From Nitrospirota bacterium (lineage in GTDB: Bacteria; Nitrospirota; Thermodesulfovibrionia; Thermodesulfovibrionales; UBA9159), in the NCBI GenBank assembly GCA_021790195.1, contig JAJYIF010000019.1:1-63751 (forward strand): a DNA stretch of 63,751 nt. Reading direction: 5' to 3'. The first letter of the stretch is position 1; each line of letters starts with the position of its first letter. Shown here in pieces: positions 25,125 through 34,516 of the stretch. The translations under genes were made by a program, and so were the position numbers. The notes beneath the pieces were generated by a model. That model made no database searches and was not told where the DNA came from. It saw only the letters and a list, made by a program, of their open reading frames with translations.

Positions 25125-26547
25125 TATTCATCAGCGGCAGACTCATGATCACCTTGCTCCCGGCGCCGTCTCCGCTCTGGAAAGATATCTTTCCCCCGTG
25201 TTCTTCGACAATCCTCTTGGTAGTAGCAAGTCCAAGTCCGAGGCCGTCGTTCTTGGTGGTAAAAAAAGGCTCAAAGACCTTCGAGAGGTTTTCCTTCGAG
25301 ACCCCTTTGCCGGTGTCGCTCACCGAAACCAGGAGATTCCCTTCATTTTTTTCGGTGCTGATCGTGAGGGTGCCGCCTTCCGGCATCGCCTGAAAGGAGT
25401 TTGTCACCACGTTGAGGATGCATGTCTTCATGAGCTCCGGATCCAGCATGACAGTCGGAGCGAAATCACGCTTCTCTATAATGTCCACCCTCTCGGACTT
25501 GGCCTTTGCCCTGATTATCTCGATGACCTCGTTAAGCAGCTCGCCCGTGCTGCAGCGCTGAAGGTTCAGCTTGAGCGGTCTTCCGTAATCGAGGAAATCG
25601 CTTACGAGCCTGTTCAGTCTGCGGATTTCCTGCTTTATGCTCGAAACGAGTGTCTCGAAGTTCTTGGCCTCCTCTGCGGGGGCGGGCAGGTATTTTTCGC
25701 CGATGTGATCTATGCTGAGACTTATAAAGTTGAGAGGGTTCCTTATCTCATGGGCGATGGTCCTCGACAGCTGTCCCACTGCAGAAAGATGCTCTGCCTG
25801 GCGCAGCCTTTCCTCAAGGCGCTTGTTTTCCCTGAGCCGCTGTGTCATGAAATTGAAGCCCGCGGTCAGTTCGCCGATCTCGTCTTTTCTGTCGACGGGC
25901 AGGGTCTGGTCGAAGTCCCCTGCCGCCACTTTCTTTGCAGCGTTGACGACGCTGTGTATCGGTTCAGTGTATCTTATCGAGAGGAATATCGCGATGCCTA
26001 TGCCAAGCCCGAAGACAAGGAGCGCCGCGAGGATTCTCTTTACCATGTTGTGCTTCAGCATGAGCGAAACATCGTCGGAATTGATCTTCAGGTGGATGTA
26101 GCCGTAATGGGCCTCGCCGGCAATGACGGGAACGATAACGTTATAAGTCATCCCTTCCTTCGAGACGGGTTCGCCGAGTTCCGCCTTGATAATGAGTTCC
26201 TTCTTCTTGGGGCTGACCGCGGCCCCGATTTTGGTGGGATTTGTGCTTGCAATAATCTCGTCGGTATTGCTGATGATCGATATCTCATTTATCCCTTTTG
26301 AGTTGAGCTTCTTCAGATACTGTGCCAGCCGGGATTCATCGGAAGAGCCGCTTCCCGTGACCTCCTCCACGCCGACCTGGATCGCCTTCGAAAGTTCCGC
26401 AGTCTGCTTGCCGAGCTCATTCAAGAGCGCCCTTTCCGATTGCCAGTAAAGGAACCAGAGGATAAAAAGCAGTATGAAGCTCAGGAAGAGCATCATGAGA
26501 ACCAGTTTTTTGTTTAATGAAAGGTTCAGAAAAAAGGTCTTAAGCAT
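25114..26547 (-). CDS. Membrane sensor histidine kinase
   Basis: The 477-residue kinase has two membrane spans (about 15-34 and 171-191) flanking a periplasmic sensor, then HAMP (192-245), HisKA with phospho-acceptor His 266 (TIAHEIRNPLNF) and an HATPase domain with N box, DTGKGVSKENL and GLGLGLATTKRIV. It is the natural partner of the NtrC-type regulator 95 nt downstream. A TATAAT box lies at 26578-26573 on this strand. The periplasmic domain gives no ligand clue. Confidence 0.92.
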   Translation of the reverse strand: MLKTFFLNLSLNKKLVLMMLFLSFILLFILWFLYWQSERALLNELGKQTAELSKAIQVGVEEVTGSGSSDESRLAQYLKKLNSKGINEISIISNTDEIIASTNPTKIGAAVSPKKKELIIKAELGEPVSKEGMTYNVIVPVIAGEAHYGYIHLKINSDDVSLMLKHNMVKRILAALLVFGLGIGIAIFLSIRYTEPIHSVVNAAKKVAAGDFDQTLPVDRKDEIGELTAGFNFMTQRLRENKRLEERLRQAEHLSAVGQLSRTIAHEIRNPLNFISLSIDHIGEKYLPAPAEEAKNFETLVSSIKQEIRRLNRLVSDFLDYGRPLKLNLQRCSTGELLNEVIEIIRAKAKSERVDIIEKRDFAPTVMLDPELMKTCILNVVTNSFQAMPEGGTLTISTEKNEGNLLVSVSDTGKGVSKENLSKVFEPFFTTKNDGLGLGLATTKRIVEEHGGKISFQSGDGAGSKVIMSLPLMNTSV

Positions 26548-26572
26548 ATATCTCTCACAATAGTTTCAATTA

Positions 26573-26578
26573 ATTATA
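26573..26578 (-). promoter_or_regulatory. -10 box of the sensor kinase gene
   Basis: A perfect TATAAT on the minus strand, 25 nt before ATG 26547, with GAGAGAT as a weak ribosome site. The -35 region is poor. Confidence 0.5.
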
Positions 26579-26654
26579 CCCCAAAAGTGCCGGAATAAGG
26601 GAAGGTTTCTGCCTTCGAAAGCGCCGGCCAGCATGCAGGATCACCCGTCTTTTG

Positions 26655-26684
26655 TTGTAAAAATGGCGTTTGTTTGTTTATAAT
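26655..26684 (+). promoter_or_regulatory. gspC promoter
   Basis: TTGTAA (26655-26660), 18-nt spacer, TATAAT (26679-26684). ATG 26699 follows the box by 14 nt, giving a leader of only about 8 nt. It drives the first part of the gsp locus. Confidence 0.65.
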
Positions 26685-26698
26685 CCTTAAGGTTCGAC

Positions 26699-27568
26699 AT
26701 GTATGGGACTGACTTTCTATTAAGATATCCGAAGTTGCCGACATTGCTAAACGTGTTCTTGTCGCTTTTCCTGTTTGTGCTCGCTCTCGTCTTTGCCAGG
26801 GACCTCCTTACGCGGACTTACGAAAAGGCCGGGCGTCTTCAGTCTCCCGCCCCTCCCTCGGCTCAGAAGATGAGAAAAGGACTTTTGGATTATTCGGGGA
26901 TACTGGCCGACAACCCTTTTGGGTTTCCGGCGGGCCAGTTAAGGCCCCTTTCTGCATCGAAAGAAGGATCTGCCTCGCACTCGGACATCATCCTCCTGGG
27001 GACGGTCGCAGGACCGCCTTCAGACAGTTATGCCATATTCACCGACAAGAGCGGTAAACAGGAGGTTTTCAGGGTAGGGGAGAATGTCTTTAATGTGGGA
27101 AAACTGAAGAGGATTTACAGTGATAAGGTGTTCATTTCTGAGGGTGGCGCAGAGGTGAAGATCCCGATGGCCGAATTGCTCGCAATAAAGGAGGTCAACC
27201 CTCCCGGGGGTGTCGCTTCCTCGTCCGATTTTGCGAGGAGCACCGGCAGGGGTTCTTTCGTAGTGGACCAGAAGAAGGTTGTCGCTGCGCTGGAAAACCC
27301 GAATCAGCTTATGACGGACGCAAGGCTTCAGCCCAACTTTGAAAACGGCAGGCAGGAGGGCTTTGTACTGCGCGAAGTGAGAAGCGGCGGGATATACCAG
27401 AGTCTCGGCCTTCAGAACGGCGATGTTCTTCTGCGGATCAATGATTATAATATATCGAATCCGGATAATGCCCTCCAGGCGTTTACGGCCCTGAGGGGAA
27501 TGGACAGGGTGCAGGTCGACATCCTTAGAGGAGGAGCGAAAATGACCTTGACGTATCAGATCAGATGA
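26699..27568 (+). CDS. gspC: Type II secretion protein GspC
   Basis: The 289-residue protein has one N-terminal membrane span (about 15-36), a homology region with IILLGTVAGPPSDSYAIFTD and KQEVFRVGENVF, and a C-terminal PDZ domain (EGFVLREVRSGGIYQSLGLQ, GDVLLRINDYNISNPDNALQ). GspC links the inner-membrane platform to the GspD secretin and may select substrates through its PDZ. It overlaps gspD by ATGA. Confidence 0.9.
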   Translation: MYGTDFLLRYPKLPTLLNVFLSLFLFVLALVFARDLLTRTYEKAGRLQSPAPPSAQKMRKGLLDYSGILADNPFGFPAGQLRPLSASKEGSASHSDIILLGTVAGPPSDSYAIFTDKSGKQEVFRVGENVFNVGKLKRIYSDKVFISEGGAEVKIPMAELLAIKEVNPPGGVASSSDFARSTGRGSFVVDQKKVVAALENPNQLMTDARLQPNFENGRQEGFVLREVRSGGIYQSLGLQNGDVLLRINDYNISNPDNALQAFTALRGMDRVQVDILRGGAKMTLTYQIR

Positions 27569-29724
27569 GAAGGAACCTCGTTGCCCTGTTTCTTCTTGCA
27601 GCAGTGCTCGGGTTGCTTGCGCAGCCGGCGACATTCGCCGAGGCCAGGGAGGCCAAAGAGCCTGCAAAGGTGACATTCAACTTTGTCGATGTAGATCTCC
27701 CCGCGATCACAAAATTCATCAGCGACATCACGAAGAAGAACTTTATCTTCGACGACAGGTTGAAAGGAAAGATCACTATTATTGCTCCTTCGAAACTGAG
27801 TGTGGACGAGGCCTTCAACCTCTTTACCTCCGTCCTTGAACTGAAGGGTTTTACGGTTGTGCCTTCGGGAGTCGACGCCTACAAAATCATTCCGTCCTCC
27901 GAGGCAAAACAGAGGGGCATCGAGATAGCGACAGACAGGCAGCCGGTCAACGAAAGCTATATCGCGCGGCTTATCCCTCTCAAGAACATCTCTTCCGATG
28001 ACGCCCTCAAATTCCTGCAGCCCATTGTTTCGAGGGACGGCTACGCATCGGCCTTCGGACCCGGGAACCTGCTGCTTGTGATAGATTCGGGACTGAACAT
28101 GGAGAAGATACTTTCCATTGTGAGCAGCATTGATCAGCCCGCTGTGACGGAAGGCCCGGAGATCGTTTTCCTCAAGTTCGCGAGCGCCGACACTATTGCC
28201 AAGATACTCAACGAGGGCATGGGCCGGAAATTGAGGATAGGCCCCCAGCCAGTGACGGGTGAAGAGGCAAAGGCAGTCGCCGATCAGAGGCTGAATGCAG
28301 TCGTCCTTTTCGGCGACAAAGGGGCGCGCGAGTCCATGAAGTCCCTTATCGGGCTTCTTGATGTCCCCTCTGCGGAGGCACAGGGAAGGATCAATGTATA
28401 TTTTCTCGAAAATGCGGATGCCACAGAACTCGCGAAGGTAATCGAAGGGATGATAAAAGGCATCAGACCTCAGCAACAGCAGATTGCCGGGGCCGCGCCC
28501 GTAACGCCTTTCGAGGCCCCCGGCGGGATAACGATCACGCCGGATAAGGCGTCGAACTCTCTCATTATCGTTGCGTCGCCTTCGGACCAGAAGAGCCTCC
28601 TGCAGGTTATCAAACAACTCGACGTAAGGAGGAGACAGGTTTATGTCGAGGCGATGATTGTTGAGGCGACTATGGACAAGTTGAGGAACCTCGGGTTGAA
28701 ATGGAGGGCAGCGGCCAAATCGAGCAGCGGAGCGCCGATTGCCATAGGGGGCTTCGGGACCATAACCCAGACCGATTTTCAGAGCATATTGCAAGGGCTT
28801 GAAGGCGCATCCATCGGCGGCCTGGGCAACTTTCTCAATGTCCCTTTCACCTCTACAGGCTCCGACGGACAGTCTGTCACATCGGTCCTCACCGTTCCGG
28901 GCTACGCGGCCCTTTTCAATCTCGAAGAGTTCAAGGATGCCATAAATGTTCTTTCGACCCCCCAGATACTCACCTCCGACAATAAGGAAGCCGAGATCCT
29001 AGTCGGCGAGAACGTCCCTTTTGTGTCCCAATCACAGACCGGGGTTGCCACGAGCACTTCGATACTCAACTCGATAGTCCGCCAGGATATCGGCATCATC
29101 CTGAGGATTACGCCCCAGATAACCGAGGGAGACCATGTAAAGCTCGATATATACCAGGAGATCTCTTCCGTTAAGGGGGGGCAGTCCGATCAGGTCACCA
29201 TATCAGTCGGTCCTACTATAACAAAGCGCTCTACCAAGACTTCCGTCGTGGTGAGGGACTCACAGACAGTAGTTATCGGGGGCCTCATGCAAGAGCAGGA
29301 CGAGGAGACGGTCACAAAGATGCCGATACTGGGGGACATCCCCGTACTGGGCTGGCTCTTTACACAGAAGAATGTGACAAGGAACAAGACAAACCTTCTC
29401 GTGTTCCTCACGCCGATCGTAGTGAAGGAGCCCGGGCGTCTTGCCGAAATAACAAGGGACAAGCAGAAGGAGTTCGGAGTGGCCGAAAAACGCTATGCCG
29501 CCGGAGAGCTTATTGTGAAGTTTAAGGAGGGTGTGGGCGATGAGACCGCACGCGAGATCATCTCAAAAGAGGGCGCGTCCGTCATCAACTATTTGAGCGG
29601 GATAAAGGCGTATCAGATTCGACTGCGGAAAGATCAGGATGTGGAGGAAGCGGTGACGGAGTTTTCGAAGAAGCCGGAGGTCGAGTACGCCGAGCCGAAC
29701 TACATAGTGAAGATCCAGAAGTGA
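27565..29724 (+). CDS. gspD: Type II secretin GspD with subtilase-prodomain-like tail
   Basis: The 719 residues start with a signal peptide. N0 domain (VTFNFVDVDLPAITKFISDI) and N1-N3 follow, then the secretin core from about 375 (VYVEAMIVEATMDKLRNLGL) ending with PVLGWLFTQKN...NLLVFLTPIVV near 632. Normal GspD stops or has an S-domain soon after. Here residues about 645-717 form an extra module (GELIVKFKEGVGDETAREII ... VEYAEPNYIVK) closely resembling the N-terminal propeptide of subtilisin-like proteases. No protease follows. The start overlaps gspC. Confidence 0.92.
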   Translation: MRRNLVALFLLAAVLGLLAQPATFAEAREAKEPAKVTFNFVDVDLPAITKFISDITKKNFIFDDRLKGKITIIAPSKLSVDEAFNLFTSVLELKGFTVVPSGVDAYKIIPSSEAKQRGIEIATDRQPVNESYIARLIPLKNISSDDALKFLQPIVSRDGYASAFGPGNLLLVIDSGLNMEKILSIVSSIDQPAVTEGPEIVFLKFASADTIAKILNEGMGRKLRIGPQPVTGEEAKAVADQRLNAVVLFGDKGARESMKSLIGLLDVPSAEAQGRINVYFLENADATELAKVIEGMIKGIRPQQQQIAGAAPVTPFEAPGGITITPDKASNSLIIVASPSDQKSLLQVIKQLDVRRRQVYVEAMIVEATMDKLRNLGLKWRAAAKSSSGAPIAIGGFGTITQTDFQSILQGLEGASIGGLGNFLNVPFTSTGSDGQSVTSVLTVPGYAALFNLEEFKDAINVLSTPQILTSDNKEAEILVGENVPFVSQSQTGVATSTSILNSIVRQDIGIILRITPQITEGDHVKLDIYQEISSVKGGQSDQVTISVGPTITKRSTKTSVVVRDSQTVVIGGLMQEQDEETVTKMPILGDIPVLGWLFTQKNVTRNKTNLLVFLTPIVVKEPGRLAEITRDKQKEFGVAEKRYAAGELIVKFKEGVGDETAREIISKEGASVINYLSGIKAYQIRLRKDQDVEEAVTEFSKKPEVEYAEPNYIVKIQK

Positions 29725-29852
29725 CGGGCGTGACGAGCCATAGTATTATTTCGCGCCGTCTTCAATGAAACGTCCGGTCTTTCGCCGGCCCTGCGAAAGA
29801 TTATACGTAAGCGGTCTTTTTTGACAAAGATTTTTGGTAACAGTTGAGTGGT

Positions 29853-31391
29853 ATGTCTCTCGAGCCGATGGAAACCATTGATGTTATAAAAGATGAAGAC
29901 GTCGATGTCTCTCTCGTGAAAGAAGTTCCCCTCTCCTTTGCAAAGAATAATCTCGTAATGCCGCTTAGGAGAGAGAATGGGTTTCTCAGGGTTGCGATGG
30001 CGGACGAGGGGGGTATCCTTGCGGCCCTCGATCTTGCGAAGAGGTACGGATTGACGCCGCATCCGCTGAAGGCGGATGCGGGGGTGGTCATCGAAGCGAT
30101 CAACAGGTTCTATGGCCAGGTGGGAACGGCCCGCGAAGTCATGGACGGTATAACAGGGGAAGATTTTTCCGCTGTGGCCACGGAGTTCGAGTCCCCTAAA
30201 GACCTCCTGGAGCTCACGGAAGAGGCTCCCATCATACGCCTTCTGAATGCCCTGTTCCTCCAGGCCGTCAAGGAGAAGGCCAGCGATATCCATATAGAGC
30301 CTTACGAAAAGGAACTCGACGTCCGCATGAGGATAGACGGGATCCTTCGCAGTGTGCTCACGCCTCCGAAGATCATCCAGGACGCCCTCATAAGCAGGGT
30401 GAAGATTATGGCAAACCTCGATATAGCTGAAAAGCGTCTTCCTCAGGACGGGCGCATGAGACTTATAATAGGCGCCAGGGACATCGATATAAGGGTCTCT
30501 ATTGTACCCACATCTTTCGGGGAAAGGGCGGTACTCAGGCTCCTGGACAGGAGGCAGGGTCTCATCAGTCTCCACGAAGTGGGGCTCGACGAGGAAGACA
30601 CCGGACGTTTTGAAGACCTGCTTTCGAGGTCGAACGGGATCATACTTGTTACGGGTCCGACCGGCAGCGGAAAGACAACAACGCTGTATGCCGCATTGAA
30701 CAGGATACACACCGAGGAAAAGAACATAATAACGGTCGAAGACCCCGTGGAGTATCAGCTTAGGGGCGTAGGACAGATACAGGTGAACCCAAAGATAGGT
30801 TTGACCTTTGCATCAGGCCTGCGGTCGATCCTGAGACAGGACCCGGACGTGATCATGGTGGGTGAAATAAGAGATTATGAGACAGCGGAGATCGCTATTC
30901 AGGCGTCGCTTACAGGCCATCTTGTCCTCAGTACGCTGCACACGAACGACTCTGCATCGGCGCTAACACGGCTTATGGATATGGGCGTCGAGCCGTTCCT
31001 GATCGCTTCATCTCTGGTGGCGGTCCTTGCGCAACGGCTTGTCAGGACCATATGTCCTTACTGCAAGGAGTCATATAAGCCTGCGGAGACCGAAATCTCG
31101 TTTTTTGAAGATGAAGACCTGAGACCTCAAGTGTTATACAGAGGCGCCGGGTGCGACAACTGCAGGGGAAGCGGGTATCTCGGAAGGACAGGCATATTTG
31201 AACTTCTGAACGTTACAGGGGCCGTCAGACAGATGATTGCGGTTAGGAAAGACGCCAAGTTCATCAAGGAGGCTGCTGTCTCCGGGGGTATGAGGACGCT
31301 TTATAGGGACGGACTGGGCAAGATACTGAAGGGTCATACGACCCTCCAGGAGGTCCTGAGGGTCACTCAAAAAGACGCCGTAGAAGTTTAA
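29853..31391 (+). CDS. gspE: Type II secretion ATPase GspE
   Basis: The 512-residue ATPase has an N-terminal T2SSE_N domain, PIIRLLNALFLQAVKEKASD, Asp box, Walker A VTGPTGSGKTTTLYA, Walker B PDVIMVGEIRD, the His box (TGHLVLSTLHTND) and the tetracysteine zinc finger (CPYCKES ... CDNCRGSG). It powers pseudopilus growth. ATG 29853 is preferred; TTG 29844 would add three residues. The 119 nt before it hold GTGACGGGCGTGACGAG at 29723-29739, a unit similar to the palindromic repeats. Confidence 0.95.
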   Translation: MSLEPMETIDVIKDEDVDVSLVKEVPLSFAKNNLVMPLRRENGFLRVAMADEGGILAALDLAKRYGLTPHPLKADAGVVIEAINRFYGQVGTAREVMDGITGEDFSAVATEFESPKDLLELTEEAPIIRLLNALFLQAVKEKASDIHIEPYEKELDVRMRIDGILRSVLTPPKIIQDALISRVKIMANLDIAEKRLPQDGRMRLIIGARDIDIRVSIVPTSFGERAVLRLLDRRQGLISLHEVGLDEEDTGRFEDLLSRSNGIILVTGPTGSGKTTTLYAALNRIHTEEKNIITVEDPVEYQLRGVGQIQVNPKIGLTFASGLRSILRQDPDVIMVGEIRDYETAEIAIQASLTGHLVLSTLHTNDSASALTRLMDMGVEPFLIASSLVAVLAQRLVRTICPYCKESYKPAETEISFFEDEDLRPQVLYRGAGCDNCRGSGYLGRTGIFELLNVTGAVRQMIAVRKDAKFIKEAAVSGGMRTLYRDGLGKILKGHTTLQEVLRVTQKDAVEV

Positions 31392-31561
31392 CTCAGATTA
31401 TTTACGAACTTTGTTGTATGGCGGGCAGACACGATTCAAAACTTTCTTGAAATCGACAAGATATCAAGATCGGGAAGCCGGGATTAATGAAGATAGACTG
31501 TGGTAGCATGTGGCAAAGCGCTTATTGGAAATCTACATTAAGGTGTCGAAACAAAAAAGTT

Positions 31562-31590
31562 TTGAGTCGCACCTGCCCATATTTTATTAG
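31562..31590 (+). promoter_or_regulatory. Candidate gspF promoter with very short leader
   Basis: TTGAGT (31562-31567), 17-nt spacer, TATTAG (31585-31590); ATG 31602 is 11 nt further and lacks a ribosome site. The 210-nt gap after gspE otherwise holds nothing recognised. Confidence 0.45.
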
Positions 31591-31601
31591 CATCAGTTAA
31601 C

Positions 31602-32777
31602 ATGCCGATATTCAAATACAGAGGATACACGAGCGGCGGCGATGACGTGGCAGGAAGCGTGGAGGCGTCCGGCTATAATGACGCCGTGGGCAGGGTCCGG
31701 GCCGAAGGCATTTTCCCCGTCACTGTGGCGGAGTCAGGCGTCTCGGTCAGGAAGGGGCTGCTTCGCAGGACCGACGAGTCCTTCCTGCCCTCCATGACGC
31801 GTCAGCTTTCCGTGCTTCTTGCCTCCGGCGTTCCGTTGATAGAGGCCCTCCAGTCCCTTTCATCGGAAAACAAGGGTTTTTACATGGAAATGCTCATCGC
31901 CGTAAGGGAAAAGGTTTCAGGGGGTGCGAGCCTTTCCAAGGCCCTGGAGGACTTCAGCGGCATCTTCCCCGAGTTTTATACCAATATGGTCCATTCGGGA
32001 GAGGAGAGCGGCACTCTTGATAGAGTTCTTTTGAGGCTCGCAGATTTTCTGGAAAAGAAGAGCGCTATGAGGGCCAAAGTGCGCTCGGCGATGATATACC
32101 CTGTTCTTATGATGGGAGTCAGCTTTGTCGTGCTTTCGTTTCTCTTCACTTTTGTGATACCAAAGATCGTCAAGATATTCAGTGACACAAAAGCGGCGCT
32201 GCCGTTCATGACCGTCGTCCTCATATTTGTCAGTAATATTTTTGTGCGCTATTGGTGGCTTATAACAGGGGCTGCAATTGCCGCCGCAACAGGCGTCAGG
32301 AGGTTTGTCGCGAAGAACAGGGAGTTTGCGGACAGCCTTGTTCTGAGGCTTCCGGGAAGCGTGGTCCAGACCCTCTATTATTCCAGGTTCGCAAGGACTC
32401 TGGGATTCCTCCTCGAGGGAGGACTTCCCATGTTGAAGTCCCTGAGCCTTTCGGCAGGGGCTATGGGCAACAAGGCGTTAGAGGCTGCTGTCGGTCGGGC
32501 CGAGCAAAAGGTTGCGGAAGGACAGAGGCTGTCTTCGGCGCTTGAAGGCTTTCCTCCCATATTTGTCCAGCTCGTTGCGACCGGAGAAAAGAGCGGCAGG
32601 CTTCCCGAGATATTGGGGAGGGCCGCGGAGTCTTACGAAGAGGAGTTTAACAGGAAAGTGAACAAGGCTGTCTCCCTTTTTGAGCCTGCCATGATATTGA
32701 CGATGGGCCTCGTGGTGCTTTTTATTGTCCTTGCGGTGTTGCTTCCGATGTTCCAGCTGAACCAGTTAGTAAAATAA
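31602..32777 (+). CDS. gspF: Type II secretion inner-membrane platform GspF
   Basis: The 391-residue GspF has two T2SSF domains (about 55-180 and 260-385) with the paired motifs TRQLSVLLASGVPLIEALQS and ARTLGFLLEGGLPMLKSLSL and three membrane spans (near 160-185, 205-228 and 360-385). It anchors GspE and GspL in the inner membrane. It is the last gsp gene before the signalling module at 33047. The 269-nt downstream gap holds AT-rich sequence with a TATAGA box at 33025-33030 but no gene. Confidence 0.94.
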   Translation: MPIFKYRGYTSGGDDVAGSVEASGYNDAVGRVRAEGIFPVTVAESGVSVRKGLLRRTDESFLPSMTRQLSVLLASGVPLIEALQSLSSENKGFYMEMLIAVREKVSGGASLSKALEDFSGIFPEFYTNMVHSGEESGTLDRVLLRLADFLEKKSAMRAKVRSAMIYPVLMMGVSFVVLSFLFTFVIPKIVKIFSDTKAALPFMTVVLIFVSNIFVRYWWLITGAAIAAATGVRRFVAKNREFADSLVLRLPGSVVQTLYYSRFARTLGFLLEGGLPMLKSLSLSAGAMGNKALEAAVGRAEQKVAEGQRLSSALEGFPPIFVQLVATGEKSGRLPEILGRAAESYEEEFNRKVNKAVSLFEPAMILTMGLVVLFIVLAVLLPMFQLNQLVK

Positions 32778-33046
32778 GGCCCTGTCCTGTTTCCGGACAA
32801 TAGGTTGGGCCATTTGCCGACTTTGCTCCTTTGTGGCTGCTGAACGGGTGGCAGTCTGGTCGTTCAAAGAAACTTATTACCCCCTTTCCAAGCGGAAGAA
32901 TTCATGTCCTGAGCAAGCTTACTCCATGATTTTATTGCTTTATACGATGATTTTGATTTATTGTTAACGGCATTCTAAAGCCAAACTTAATAGAGGGCAT
33001 ATTAATTGCTTATTCATATTTACATATAGAATGAGGATAAATTAGA

Positions 33047-34516
33047 ATGTTTTGGCAAGTGGCACCATCAATAGACAATCAGTCCGGAGAACGGTTGACC
33101 CGGAGACAGAAGAATATCCTTATCGCGGACGATAATGAGACAGTCCTAGCTGCGCTCGAGCATCACCTCCGGGAATCGGATTTTACAATTCATAAGGCGT
33201 ATAATGGCAAGGAGGCGCTGCAATTATCCCTTGATAACCCCATCGACATAATCATTTCAGACATCGGCATGCCGGAAATGGACGGCCTCGAGCTTTGTGA
33301 AAAAGTCAGACAGAACCCGAAGTATTTTGACGTGCCTTTTATCTTTCTTACTGCGCATGGCGGGGAGAAGGACAGGATAAGTGGTTATCGCAGCGGGGCT
33401 GACGAGTATATTGTCAAACCTTTCAAAATGGAAGAACTCGTTACGAGGGTTGAGATATTGTACGACCGGGTTCAGCAAAAGCGCTCGAGTCTCGCTTTTA
33501 CGGGCAACCTTAAAGAGGTCGCTCTTTATGAGGTGCTTCAGCTTTTCGAGCTTACGAGGAAGAGAGGGGTGCTGCATATCTATAACAACCGGGGAACAGG
33601 CGGGATCTCCTTTGCCGACGGTACAATCATGGATGCCTTCTGGAACAAGACATCGGGGGAGGACGCCCTCGTTGAGATGTTCTCCTTCAAGGAAGGCAGT
33701 TTCAGGTTCGAGCCGAAGGACGTTTCTGCGGGCAGTATAATGAAACCGCTGAGTTTCATACTCATGGAGACCGCAAGGCTCATGGACGAGCTCATGAATG
33801 TCGATGAATATATACCGGAGCCTCAGAGCGGTCTTGCGCTCGGTGCGGCGACGGTCGGCGATGAAGACCCGGACGGCAAACTGATAACAGAGTCCGTCAG
33901 GGAAGGGTGTTCCAACCTCAGGGAGATAAAAGATCGTCTTAATGTTTCGGATGCGCGGCTTAAGCTGTCTGTGGCAAGACTGATCAAGAACGGCTGCGTC
34001 ATCGAGACAAGACGGGCGGCAGGCAAGGAGCGCGACGATATGATAGGCGGGAGGCCGAGTGAAAGGCCCCGCAAGGTATTGATCGCCTTCACGGACGAAG
34101 AGATACTCTTGAAATGTCTTGCCCTTCTCTCCGGACACGAATACCCTTCGATGAAGAAGAGCGGATTTTCCGACTTCTGCCGGATCACCATATCGTCGAG
34201 TGTATATAACGTATTCTTTCTGAGGGGCGAAAAGAGGTATTCGTTCATGTGGGAGCCCATTCTTAGGACGTCCGAGGCTTCGCTCTTTGTCCTCAAGACA
34301 GAAAAGGACGGAGAACATGCCGACTTTTTTTCGACCCACGCGGCAGAGTTGAACAAGTCTTTTATGAAGGTCAGCTTCAACGAAGACTGTTGCAGCCCCG
34401 GTGTGAGGATGATTGCCTCGGCTGAAGAAATGGTCGAGGCGATACTGATGTTAAACAAGGCGGCTGATCAGCCGCAAAACAAAATTGGAGGTACGGCATG
34501 GGAAAAGAACCTATAA
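33047..34516 (+). CDS. Receiver-PATAN-HTH-pseudoGTPase response regulator
   Basis: The 489 residues contain a receiver domain (22-140, phospho-Asp 72 in IISDIGMPEMDG) and a PATAN/DUF4388 domain (about 147-250: FTGNLKEVALYEVLQLFELT, ISFADGTIMDAFW). A winged-helix-like segment (about 285-330) follows, and a C-terminal domain (about 345-470) resembling a small GTPase of the COG2229 type that has lost its P-loop (RGEKRYSFMWEPILR where active relatives have GTPGQxRFxFMW). GAGG precedes ATG 33047. It is likely the hub of the module with the roadblock proteins and GTPase downstream. The output is unknown. Confidence 0.8.
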   Translation: MFWQVAPSIDNQSGERLTRRQKNILIADDNETVLAALEHHLRESDFTIHKAYNGKEALQLSLDNPIDIIISDIGMPEMDGLELCEKVRQNPKYFDVPFIFLTAHGGEKDRISGYRSGADEYIVKPFKMEELVTRVEILYDRVQQKRSSLAFTGNLKEVALYEVLQLFELTRKRGVLHIYNNRGTGGISFADGTIMDAFWNKTSGEDALVEMFSFKEGSFRFEPKDVSAGSIMKPLSFILMETARLMDELMNVDEYIPEPQSGLALGAATVGDEDPDGKLITESVREGCSNLREIKDRLNVSDARLKLSVARLIKNGCVIETRRAAGKERDDMIGGRPSERPRKVLIAFTDEEILLKCLALLSGHEYPSMKKSGFSDFCRITISSSVYNVFFLRGEKRYSFMWEPILRTSEASLFVLKTEKDGEHADFFSTHAAELNKSFMKVSFNEDCCSPGVRMIASAEEMVEAILMLNKAADQPQNKIGGTAWEKNL

